A stretch of DNA of 64,000 nucleotides from Arcuatula senhousia (lineage: Eukaryota; Mollusca; Bivalvia; Mytilida; Mytilidae), in NCBI GenBank assembly GCA_963971305.1, contig OZ020305.1, forward strand, positions 45,469,750 through 45,533,749, written 5' to 3'. Made by a program: the position numbers and the translations under genes. Position 1 is the stretch's first letter; every line of letters begins with the position of its first letter. Below are positions 21,560 through 34,100 of the stretch, one piece after another. The notes beneath the pieces are model-generated. The model was not told the origin of the DNA, ran no database searches, and saw only the letters and a program-made list of their open reading frames with translations.

Positions 21560-23260
21560 TATATAATTAATTATACCCCACCCATGCTGAGGGTATAATC
21601 ATGTTTCCCCCACTTTTGTGGGCAGACATATTGTTTTTGTCGTGTCTGTCCGTCCGTCTGTCCGTCACAAAGTTTGTCAGCGCAACTTCTCTGAAACTAC
21701 TGAACCGAATTCAACAAAACTTGGTATATATATGAAGTACACCATATGTAGTTAAAGAAGATAAAAGGAAAATAACTCTTGTATGGTTGTTGGATCTTCA
21801 AAATTTCATGGCAGGTAGATCTTGAGGTGCTGATCACTTCTGTTCTCAATTAGAATTTAAAACTCGGTCACCCTTTTTCAATTATAAGTAAAAAAATGCA
21901 ATTTGACCCTATGTGATATTTTTAGACACAGCAGCCAAGTTTTACAACCAATCAAAAATACCCACATTAGTTGTATACACCTCATGCTAATAAAAAATCA
22001 TACCAAGTTTGGTTTCAATAGAACTTATGGTGTCAGAGGAGTTTACGTTTTTTATGTAATGAGTAAATGCTGTGAAAATTGTCAATTATGTTCCACATGG
22101 GACTGTTTACTACGGAAGTCTCACGAGATGTGCGTGTGCATGTTGATATTATTCCGCGTGCTATAGTTGTTCCATCGATTTTTTGTCAGCCATCAATCCG
22201 TTTTAATCCTGAATATTTGTTGTGTTTTTAGAACATCATCAAGTATATTTTGTACTTTTACAAGCTGGTGATTTGTTTTCAACCACACAAAATTGCATTT
22301 TTCTCGCATGTCCAGTAAAATTGCTGGCGAGTTTGACCTAAGCATTTCGCTGTTCAAAGAAAAAGTCATGAGTAAAAACTCTGACATTTAAGGAGTGGAT
22401 GTTGCCAGTAATATTATTAGTTAACAAAACTCAAATGATATATTGCAATACATGTCGCAAACTTTATTAACAGTGGTTGCAAAGCAACAAGAGTTTCCAA
22501 TATGCATTCAAAAATGATTGAATTTATGAATAACTCTTTAAACAACTTTAAACCACAAGATATAGTAGATGGCCGACGAAATCGTGTCCCTCCTCGACGT
22601 TTGCAGATGACTGCTCTGAAGAAGGTCAAATTGAATCGTCGGATAATATGCGATTACAATTTCTAAAATATCTTACGACGAATCAAAAATCCCCACATCA
22701 ATTCTATTCACCAATGCTAATTAACAACCATACTAAGTTTGGTTGCAATTGGACTTATGTTATCTGTCACTGTTTTCGAAGTATTTGTAAAGCACTACAA
22801 TTTAGCCCTATGTTCTATTTATAGCAACACAGCCATGTTCTGCAACAAATAAAAAAAAAATCCAAACGAAATGTTTCTTATATATGTACATATAAATAAA
22901 CAGCTATACTTAGTTTTATTGCAATTAAGTCTATAATGTCAGAGGAGTTGACGATTTTAACATAATGAGGAAATAATATAAAAATGGTCAATTTTAACGT
23001 TTTAAGGGTAATAGCTCCTAAAAGTAAGGGTCCTAAAACTTTCAACGGATTTTGTAGACCTTGATGGACTCAACAACATAAAATTTAAATTTCTCAAATA
23101 TCTTTGCTGATTTTAAAGATATCTAGCTTTTGAAGTGCAACATTTGGACAAATGGTGTCAGAGGAGTTTACGTTTGAAAAGTAAACAGACGGACACCGGA
23201 CACCAAGTGATGGCAATAACTCACACTACCCTTCGGGTCAAATGAGCTAAAAAGGGGACC
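21560..23260. repeat. Dispersed non-coding repeat with internal partial duplication
   Basis: It begins with a TATAATTAATTATACCCC palindromic region and a GTCCGTCCGTCTGTCCGTC run, and it ends near GACGGACACCGGACACC and CTTCGGGTCAAATGAGCTAA. Two diverged copies of an internal stretch (about 21900-22090 and 22790-22980) share ACAGCC, TGTCAGAGGAGTT and ACATAATGAG-like words. A stretch at about 22110-22670 interrupts it. I recognise no protein. Confidence 0.45.
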
Positions 23261-23559
23261 CATTTATCACTTTATGGTGAGAAACATAATTATATATTTT
23301 CAAAGCATTTGGTATACTAAAACTAAAGTTATTGTGAAAACACATAAAGAAGTGCCATTTTTGGCCATGAATTCTTGAACCGAGAAAGGGGGACTCTAAA
23401 AATAAAATTCAATCCATTCAAAAACTTTTGCAGTCGTATAAAAAACATCTGTCGATTTTTTAAACATGAAGTTATGAGGAAGAAACCTAAAATTGAATTT
23501 CATTATACAAGACCCCATTCTGATGCTGCATACTGACTATGATAAGTTTTGGCAATACT

Positions 23560-24110
23560 CCGCCCCAAAAAAAAATCATTCTGATCAAATTTTAAAATAG
23601 GAAGTGCACATCTACATTACATGTATGTCACAAAGATTTGTGAAAGGCGGAGTTGCGGATAAAAGATCGAGTACCATTTGTTGGTCAAATGGATAAGTCA
23701 ATGTTACGATATGGGAAACCCTAAAAAATCATTCTGATCAAATTCTAAAATAGGAGGTGAAAATAACATCATATCACAAAGATTGTGTGCAAGTATCATG
23801 AAAATCCATCAGGGGGTTTAGGAAGAATTGTGGATAAATGATTGGTACCCCTTGTAGTGGAACTAAGTCCATGTTTTGCTATGGCAAACCCAAAACCTCA
23901 TTTTGATCAAATTCTTAAATAGGAGGTTCACATCTACATTTTGTCATATAGATTGTGTGAAAGTATCATGAAAATCTACCTAAGAATTATGGGAAGTTGC
24001 GGAAAAGATATTTGTACCCTTAGATGTAGTGGAAGGCAGACACACGGATGGATGTCCCTATCACTGTATGTCTCCACTTTTCAAGTGGGGTCAAATAAAA
24101 GGCTCCAAGG
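23560..24110. repeat. Imperfect tandem repeat, about three copies
   Basis: TCATT-TGATCAAATT followed by AAATAGGAGGT and CACAAAGATT recurs at about 23575, 23730 and 23897. The period is roughly 155-170 bp. It is non-coding. Confidence 0.6.
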
Positions 24111-25059
24111 CGCCTGAATTGCTCACCTAAATATAATGACCGAAACCACGAAAAGGATCATCTTACCAATATTGAGGGCATTTGAATGGGAAAAGAATCC
24201 CCTCAAAAAGCATTATACATCTACATTTTAATGGGTAAAAACAAACAATTTTGACTTTAAGGAGCCTTCACTTCTACAAGGTATCATTTGACTCAAAAGA
24301 CAATTATGTAGAGCTGAACGTTAAAAGAAACAACAGTTTTTCTCTGTAAGTCATATTTTTTTATTCTATAAGCCAAAACGTGAAAAAAAACCACTACTTT
24401 CCAACTTTGAAGGGTCAAAATCCGAATTAAGTAGTCATCTTTGATAAGCAAGCAACAGCTTTACACTATCCGTTAAAGTATTCATTCTATAGGGCTAAAA
24501 CATGACAAAACCCTATTTTTCACCTTTAAAGGTCAAAAACACCTAAGGGATAATCTAAATACTTCAACCCGATGCAGTCTGTTTCAGAGCTTTTTTATTC
24601 TAAAAAACTCTCTGAGAAACCAACAGTTGTACTCATCTGAAAGATAGAAATCCCATATTTGTCAAGAACACATGGTGTATTTCATTAAGACACCATTTTA
24701 ATCGATCGTGACGCATTATCAAAGATCTTACAATATATGGCATATCGAATCAGTTAATAATATTTTAACTCCATAAACTGAATATTTATGTTGCTACATA
24801 CATAACAAATTGAAAGTTGAAGTCATCATGTCTGTTATAAAGCTTGTTGAACGTCTTCCTTTAGTTTCTATTACAAGATGTAGATCTAAATATGAAGCAC
24901 ATTTGATAGGATCCGTTATTTTTTATCTCAAGATCCTGGGGATATATGAGATGGAGTAAATCACAAAATCTCGCGGATTGTTTTTGTACGTGATATTATT
25001 TTATATATAACGGAATATGACTTTAAAAGATAAGCAATATTAAAGCAAGTCTATAACTA
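24110..25059. other. No feature recognised
   Basis: This is AT-rich intergenic sequence between the tandem repeat and the TATCTAG palindrome. I see no coding, RNA or repeat feature that I can support. Confidence 0.4.
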
Positions 25060-27288
25060 TGGTGGCATATTTCTGCCAACACATAATCATATACACAACT
25101 AGTTAATTAAGTAGATATCTAGTTATCTAACTAGATAAATATCTAGTTATTTAACTAGATAAATTATCTAGATATTTAACTAGATAATTAAGTGGTTATC
25201 TAGTTATTTAACTAGATATTTAACTAGTTAATTAAGTAGTTATCTAGTTATTTAACTAGATATTTAACTAGTTAATTTTAATACCATAACGTGAAAAAAT
25301 GCATGTTAGCGCTTGTAACTGCCATTATTATTTTATTATATTATTATATATTATATTATTATTCACCTCTATTTTAAGAGGTTATCTAGATATTTAACTA
25401 GATAACTACTTATTATCTAGATATTTAACTAGATATTTAACTAGATAAATATCTAGATAACTACTTATTATCTAGATAAATTATCTAGATATTTATCTAG
25501 ATAAATTATCTAGATATTTATCTAGATAAATTATCTAGATATTTATCTAGATAAATATCTAGATAACTACTTATTATCTAGATAAATTTTCTAGATAAAT
25601 ATCTAGATAATTTATCTAGATAAATATCTAGATAATTATCTAGATAATTTATCTAGATAATAAGTAGTTATCTAGATATTTATCTAGATAAATATCTAGA
25701 TAATTTATCTACATAAATATCTAGATAATTTATCTAGATAATAAGTAGTTATCTAGATATTTATCTAGATAAATATCTAGATAATTTATCTAGATAAATA
25801 TCTAGATAATTATCTAGATAATAAGTAGTTATCTAGATATTTATCTAGATAAATATCTAGTTAAATATCTAGATAATAAGTAGTTATCTAGTTAAATATA
25901 TAGATAACCTCTTAAAATAGAGGTGAATAATAATATAATAATGGCAGTTACAAGCGCTAACATATGGTGGCATATTTCTGCCAACACATAATCATATACA
26001 TAACTAGTTAATTAAGTAGATATCTAGTTATCTAACTAGATAAATATCTAGTTATTTAACTAGATAAATTATCTAGATATTTAACTAGATAATTAAGTGG
26101 TTATCTAGTTATTTAACTAGATATTTAACTAGTTAACTAAGTAGTTATCTAGTTATTTAACTAGATATTTAACTAGTTAATTTTAATATCATAACGTGAA
26201 AAAATGCATGTTAGCGCTTGTAACTGCCATTATTATATTATTATTCACCTCTGTTTTAAGAGGTTATCTAGATATTTAACTAGATAACTACTTATTATCT
26301 AGATATTTAACTAGATATTTATCTAGATAAATATCTAGATAACTACTTATTATCTAGATAATTATCTAGATATTTATCTAGATAAATTATCTAGATATTT
26401 ATCTAGATAAATATCTAGATAACTACTTATTATCTAGATAATTATCTAGATATTTATCTAGATAAATTATCTAGATATTTATCTAGATAATTATCTAGAT
26501 AATAAGTAGTTATCTAGATATTTATCTAGATAATTATCTAGATAATTAAGAAGTTATCTAGTTATTTATCTAGATAAATATCTAGATAATTTATCTAGAT
26601 AAATATCTAGATAATTATCTAGATAATAAGTAGTTATCTAGATATTTATCTAGATAAATATCTAGTTAAATATCTAGATAATAAGTAGTTATCTAGTTAA
26701 ATATCTAGATAACCTCTTAAAATAGAGGTGAATAATAATATAATAATGGCAGTTACAAGCGCTAACATGCATTTTTTCACGTTATGATATTAAAATTAAC
26801 TAGTTAAATATCTAGTTAAATAACTAGATAACCACTTAATTATCTAGTTAAATATCTAGATAATTTATCTAGTTAAATAACTAGATATTTATCTAGTTAG
26901 ATAACTAGATATCTACTTAATTAACTAGTTATGTATATGATTATGTGTTGGCAGAAATATGCCACCATACTAACATGCATTTTTTCACGTTATGATATTA
27001 AAATTAACTAGTTAAATATCTAGTTAAATAACTAGATAACTACATAATTAACTAGTTAAATATCTAGTTAAATAACTAGATAACTACATAATTAACTAGT
27101 TAAATATCTAGTTAAATAACTAGATAACCACTTAATTATCTAGTTAAATATCTAGATAATTTATCTAGTTAAACATCTAGATAATTTATCTAGTTAAATA
27201 ACTAGATATTTATCTAGTTAGATAACTAGATATCTACTTAATTAACTAGTTATGTATATGATTATGTGTTGGCAGAAATATGCCACCA
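25060..27288. mobile_element. 2.2 kb hyper-palindromic element of TATCTAG units
   Basis: It starts TGGTGGCATATTTCTGCC and ends with the reverse complement, with TA on both sides. The same end sequence recurs inside: direct at about 25965 and inverted at about 26920-26970. The interior is almost entirely TATCTAGATA/TTAACTAGATA words in alternating orientation. Two conserved non-repeat islands (CATGTTAGCGCTTGTAACTG and CACCTCT-TTTTAAGAGG) appear in both orientations. It looks like nested or tandem insertions of one palindromic transposon. No open reading frame is present. It lies between genes A and B. Confidence 0.8.
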
Positions 27289-27504
27289 TATATAGCATCT
27301 CATCATGGAAATTATAGAGTTACTTGCTGGAAAATCACGTGACAAGCAAATGTTAAATTTAAATTTACTATAGAAATTTATACTTATCAGTATAAATCTC
27401 AATAGGGTCTATTGAACAATTATATAATGTTCTCAACTGCAATCAGCCATGCACATTCACATCGACATGAGAGGGAATCAAGGTGTTCCAGAAGGGTAAA
27501 GCTA

Positions 27505-27665
27505 AGTGAGTTAGTTATTGATTTACTCCCAATCAGTACGATATCGGCTATGAAATGAAGATAAGTGGAGGAAAGTGGGACAAAAGGCTAAGTGTTGACT
27601 GCACTGTCACTGGAAAAGGGAGTGATGATTAGGATCGAACAGGGTTGCAACATTCGTTGTATTTC
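27505..27665 (-). repeat. SINE-like family B tail fragment
   Basis: The sequence GTTAGTTATTGATTTACTCCCAA followed by AGTACGATATCGGCTATGA (with small gaps) matches the family B 3' end. The rest of 27289-28134 shows nothing else I can name. Confidence 0.5.
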
Positions 27666-28134
27666 TGACATTCAATTAAATGTAGGTCTAATCCGGTATA
27701 AAAAAAACAAACATTCAACAAACAATAACAACAGACAAATAAAAAAACGTCAATACAACAAACAAACAAAAATACACCAATAGCGTCATTTTCTACAAAA
27801 GCTTTTGTTTGGTTAAGAATAAGTTTTCAACATTAAAAAACACATAATGAGAATATAATCAATTGCATTTTTAAAGAAATTAAAATAATTAGATTATCCG
27901 CCTTGTCAAACAAATTGTTCTGTTAAGTTAAAGTAGAAAATTCAATGACCTGTTAAAGAGCGGCTATTTTTCAAAAGAAATGCAGTTTTACGGTTTAATT
28001 AAATTTCCTTTTATTTAAATTTCAATAATAGATACCTTTTGTTTTAAAGAACATTTGTTAACTTATTCCCGCATATTTTGATTTTAGTTACATTAAATGT
28101 CGGTTATGGTGTTATAAGGAATTTTTAGGCTACA

Positions 28135-31100
28135 ATGTCACGAAGTGATCTTTACAATTTTCAAATATGTTTTATGTTAGCAGGTAAGAGTTCTTACATG
28201 TATTTTCCCGTATTATTAAAATTTCAAGGACCATATAGTAACCTCTTCTACTCTTTTTACCAAGAGTTCATTCGAATTTCGGAAGTTCTAATGGGAAAAG
28301 ACAAAATCATAAGTTACAAAAAATAACCTGAACATACACACGCACAAACAAAACCAACAGCAAACCTGCAATCAGCAATGCAAACTTACGTCGTAACGAC
28401 AGTGATCTCAGGTGCTCTGGTAGTTTGATGCAACAAACCCTTCGTGTCAACGACGAGCGATTGAGTTCATGTCAAATTTTGTGAAGGGAAAACCATGTGA
28501 CAAAGAAACGTCTATACTTATCTGAATGATAGAAATCCCGTTTTGTCTACGATGTTTTCTGTAGAGTTTCTTGAATGAAAATAATAACCGAGTATCAACT
28601 TTACCCTGTGTTAGCAATTTCAGTTACAGACATGAAGCATGAAATATCCCACTGGCCCTGGAATAACGAATGCATTGCGATAATTGCGACCCATCATCAA
28701 GGCGTCGAAAATTATCGCGCCAATAAAAATAATCCAACTAAAAATTGAGTCGCAAGCTAAGCCATAATTGTGGTTTTCTCTAGTACATACATAACGTAAA
28801 AAATGTACAACTATATGTACATGTAATTCAAGAGTCCGAATATGAGAAAATACAAAGTACAGATTAGACAAAATATTTTTCATATAATTATATTACAAAC
28901 ATTAAAGTTGTCTTTTCTATAGTCATTCAAATGCACCAGTGCTACAGTCCCATTAAGAATGTCAGTGACACAATATTTGCTTATTATGACAGTGGACTAA
29001 GACCATATTGTTCTGGAAGCACACAAGTAAATGCAACAATAGGATTGGGTCTTAGACAAGTCATAGATTTGGTCAGTATAATAGAGTAGATGTTTTTAGA
29101 GTTTTAACTGTCTGTATTGCGATCTTAGTCCAATTGCATTTATATATGCAAGCCTCCTTTTTTCAATAAAGATTGTAAAACTTTTTAACGCATGAACAAT
29201 TATTTTTACACCCATCAATATCTGCACACAAAAGAGCGTATTGATGATGTTTAAGTTAAGATTAAAACTTTAATTTTGAATTAAAATATATGCCAGCAAA
29301 CTCTCAACTCCGACGAAGGTCTTAGTAATTATTGTTCAGTTAAAATAATATAATTCTTTTTCCTATAGGATGAGCCAAATCAAGTTATCAAACTCAATTT
29401 ATGGATTCGATTGGTAAGTAGTTAATGTAAAATGATTTGAATCATTCAAATGACGTTTCAATATATATTCATAGCCAAATGTCTGCGTACAGAAACATAT
29501 GATAACCAGGCTGATGTATTCTTTGATCGTCTCGAAGCAAAACAAACTTAAATTAAAAAAAGGGTAGTGGTTTTTTGTCAACCGCCGCAACGCAGAGCGG
29601 GGACATAGAAATGCCGGTGTCCGTCCGTCCGTCACATTTTTTGTTCGAAACAGTTTTCTTAGCAACTATTAATCATAGGCTTTCGAGCTTCAGATATGGG
29701 TCCCATATGGTAAAATGCGTTTTTAGATCTGTCGCTTATAATTATCTACTTCCTGTTTAACAAGCTGACTTACATTTTTCCACTCAATGGGCGGGTGGTC
29801 TAGAATCAGTTCTAGTAAGTAAATCATTTTTAAAATATGTTTTGCAGTGTTTTCAAAGCTTTTGTTTGAATAGTTTTGTCTCGCAACGATATAATAAACT
29901 CTTTTATAACTGGTTCAAGGTATAGATTGAAATGTTGAATCTTTGTGCTGTTGTAGCTTTTTTACTTTGTTTTGTCCTTTATGTCAATTTTAATCGGTAA
30001 GCTGTATCTGGGGATAAAACAGACGACAAAGGTGGGAAAGTTGTTGGAGAAGGAATACTTAATATTAACATATAATAAAACCAACACTAGACTATTAAAG
30101 TTGCTTGACAGCCTGAGATGGAACAGTCGCTGGAATTCCTGCTTCAGTTTGATTTTCTGTAAAATCGTTGACCCAATTGATTGGCTAACAAGCAACTTTC
30201 AGAGTTTTCAAAAATATTTTTTTTTAAAAATAGACTTCAATGTTCAATTGAAACGGTTTAATTTTTATTGTGACTTTTAAATAAACAATTACGCAAATGA
30301 TGAAATATACAAGGAGGTTTTATTTCCAGAAATGGTCAGATTGTCTTCTGACCTGGAATAAAGACGATTATGATGGCGTTTCCTACGTAAATGTACCGAA
30401 CAAAAGAATCTGGATTCCTGATCTAACAGTGTATGACAGGTAAATTAAATAAGAAAAACCACAGTCATGTAATTTTACCCATGCTTTATACAATATTTCT
30501 TAAGGTAGCATGTTACGTTAAAAACGACGTTACCACAGTCAGATATTTTATGAAAAAAGATGACCTTTGAAAATGATGATTTTTCATGACATTTCACCTT
30601 TTTTCTGTCAGCACTATCTTTGTCTGGTTTCATGAAAATTTGAACTGTCTGTGCAGATGTTTTTGAATGTTCCGATTCCAAACTTGGTTTAGTTACTTAT
30701 TTTTGACATTTTACTCAGTCGTTGTCGTCTTAAATAACGAAAATTGAAAAATTCTACACAATGAATGGTACAAATTGTGTGCAAGAATGACATTTTTTCG
30801 CTTTATTTGACCAAATTCTTACAAAACCAAGTCGATAAAGATGTTTTGAAATTTTCAAGAACACATCAACAATTCAGGATTTGATGTTACTCGCGATTAT
30901 ATTGAGTTTCTCGACCGTTTTCTACCTAGGAGTCTTTCATGTTAAACCGTTATGTCACGGTTTTTCATGACAAAAAAAAATAGTGAAAAGTCATAGAAAA
31001 TCAAGACTTTCTAAAAGTCACAATTTTTCATGATCTTTGAAAATGATGGATTTTCATGACCTCGTTCTACTTTATATGAAGTCATGGTTTTTCATTACAA

Positions 31101-34100
31101 TTGTTTTGTTTAAATGTTCTGGAAAAATCATCATTTTCCAAGGTCATGGTTTTTCATAAGATATCATACTGGTTAACGATAAAATTCACCTGTAGACTGA
31201 AAAACCTGTCTGAACGTCATGAAACACAACGTCAATTTTAGATACATTCTATTGCAAAGGATGAGTGGCAAAAAGACCATTTTTTGGCCCAAGATTTAGC
31301 AACAAATTAAAACTAAGCATACAGATGCCTTGAGATGCTGAAACAATGATAAGTTATTAGACTAAACAAAAATTATATGCTTATGCCATACCAGTTAAGC
31401 TTTCATGCCAATCAGTTAACTCAAAAGGCTGTATAAAAAAGAAATTGCCCTAATTTCATTGATTTTTGCTGATTTTCACACACTTTTTGGTGCGAAAAAA
31501 AGGTGGGCGAATCAAAACAACAACTTCATAATTGGCAAAAATGTGTAAAATGATGAAATCCATCATTTCTGAAAGTTTGGAGTTGTTGTTTTCATGCGCC
31601 CAATGTTTTCTTAAGGAAAATATGCACTGAAACCTTTCAAAATTGCATGCAGATTTTCTTCATTTTGTTTTTAATAAGACCATTAAATATGATGTCATAA
31701 TTACGTCACAATGAACCAAATTTTCCTTATTTGATGTGTTTTCTTTGTAACCACATATAAGCTTATATTTCTTATAAATATCATAACATTTGAACCAACA
31801 TCATTTTCTTGGGCCAATTATGGGTCTTAATGCCACTCATCCTTTCACCTAAAGGCAATGTATTTTTTTTTTATTTCATATATGGATGCATATCACTACG
31901 AACTATATGTCTGCAAATTTTCACTAAAATCAGGATATATATATGTTATTTGGTATCGTCCAACCTTAACACAACGACCAATTTTTCTGTGATAATTACT
32001 TTACAAATATTTTTTACATGCAACTGTCTCCTAAACAAAAGAAAACTTGATCAAAATTGACCAAATAAGCCACTGTTGTGAATTGTGTTAATTGTCGATT
32101 ATCAGATCACATACATCTTTAAAGAGTCCGATCATCGTATTATGTTGTAGTATTTTATATATTTAAGTATATCATCGGAGCTGTATGGGATAGTAGACTA
32201 CAGACCAGTTGTTTATTCCGATGGCAGTGTTTACTACAATTTTCCAACACTTATTGAAGTTCTTTGTCCGATTGACGTCACAAGTTTTCCATTTGACACC
32301 CAAGTTTGTAAACTTCAGTTTGGTTCCTGGTCATATCATGGCTTAGAACTGGATTGGACAGCTCGGGATAACGCAGCAGACTTGTCATCCATGAAAGTCA
32401 ACGTAGAATGGGATGTACAAAAGTTAACCTCAGAACGTCACGTGATTTACTATGGCTGCTGTCCAGAACCTTTCCCGGATGTGACGTTCTATTTTCATTT
32501 AAAGCGAAAACCAGCATTTTATGTAACAAACATTATCATTCCTTGTTTGATGATAACAATTTTGCTGATTCTTGGCTTTATTTTACCTGTTAACTCGGGT
32601 GAAAAGGTTTCTTTGGAAATCACTGTTATGTTGGCGATGTCCGTCTTCCAGCTCTTGGTGGCAGATAAGCTTCCTCCTTCGTCTGATTCTACGCCATGGA
32701 TAGGTGGGTATATTCGTAACTTTAAAACCATTTATATAAAACCATTTAGATATTTTGACGATAACCAATTTCAGAGTTATCCAAATTTATAAATTTAAGA
32801 ACGACTTCTAGATAATGATATAACTTTAAGGGAGTACGAGCTTCAGAAATTGAACATTTTCAAGATCCTCGGCTTTTATCCATTCAAATGCATTAAAAAA
32901 TTTTCAACATGTTTTTTTAATATTTGTTCAGAACTACTAAGAGAAGGTCATAATAAACACCCTATAACAATTCCATTCAAATCTAATTACATTTTCTATG
33001 TTAAAACAGAAGACGAACTTTCAATGTATTTCCTAAGAAAAATCTAGAGAAGTTTTCTTCCCGCCATATTTTTAGGTGCTTATATCTTGAAAACGGCTCC
33101 ATGTTTTTGGAAACTTTTTTCATAAAGTCTAGCTATTTTGAGCTATTCTTTCCAAATTTTATATTTTAAAAAACTTTTAATTACAAAAAATCTCAGGCTC
33201 GTACTCCCTTAAAATAAATCCTTGTTGTTCTGTCGGTCGTGCACGAGGAGAGAGACCTTCCCGTTTCCTGTATTTTCTTTTATAGTAGGACGTACGCCGC
33301 CTATCAGAAAACATGAGTATATGCAAAGGAGGACAACTCAATTCCCCATATATAACAGAAAATCAATATTGATACGGGACAGCTAAAACACAATGATTAA
33401 ATTAAACCAAATTATTTGAATATAAAATTAAAATAATTTTAATCATTTTGTTTTTGTTTTTAGTTGCGTGTCAAATACAGAACCATGATTACTGGTGTCA
33501 ATCTATCAAAACAATTGAAAAAAACAACCGAAGCATTTTCAAACTATAAGATATTGGCATATAACCAACAAGGGTAAAAAATAACTTAAATTCTTGAAGT
33601 AAACATATTAATATCTTTTAGGAATATTTTTCAACTTCATCCTCGGCTTGTCTGGAGTATCAACTATCATACAAGTAATTGTCATTAACATTTACTTTCG
33701 AGAGGAAAAGACTCCCTCAGCCATTCTGATGAAATGCATCATACGACCAGCTTGTTTCATCACATTGGTTATGCTCCCGGAAGCTGTTAGACGAGTTTCG
33801 TGCGGCAATTCTGTGGTATGTCATTAAAATTGTAATTTATCGTTGAAGCTTATAATTATAGTTGTGCTTATTATGTTTATCTGTAAATTTACGTGGTAGA
33901 GATGTCAATATTTTTGTAGTAGTATGACCTAATTTTCCTTCAATTTCCGGTTAAGCAAGCTTTTTTTCACAAACTTTCAGTGTCTTTTAACACTTTTGGG
34001 GGTTTTCGTACTGCATTAAGCCAACATGAAAAGTTAGTTTGATGTATTTTTGAGTTTGAATTGTTTTAATTCATCGCAATGTAGACATTTCTATTTTTAT

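Noticed and set aside
22193..22665. Short frames on both strands near 22.2-22.7 kb, one with a basic stretch
   Set aside because: They look slightly coding-like but are short, interrupted and inside a dispersed repeat. I could not assign a family.
25060..27288. CRISPR-like array of regular repeats
   Set aside because: The repeats are palindromic and contiguous without unique spacers, and the host is eukaryotic.
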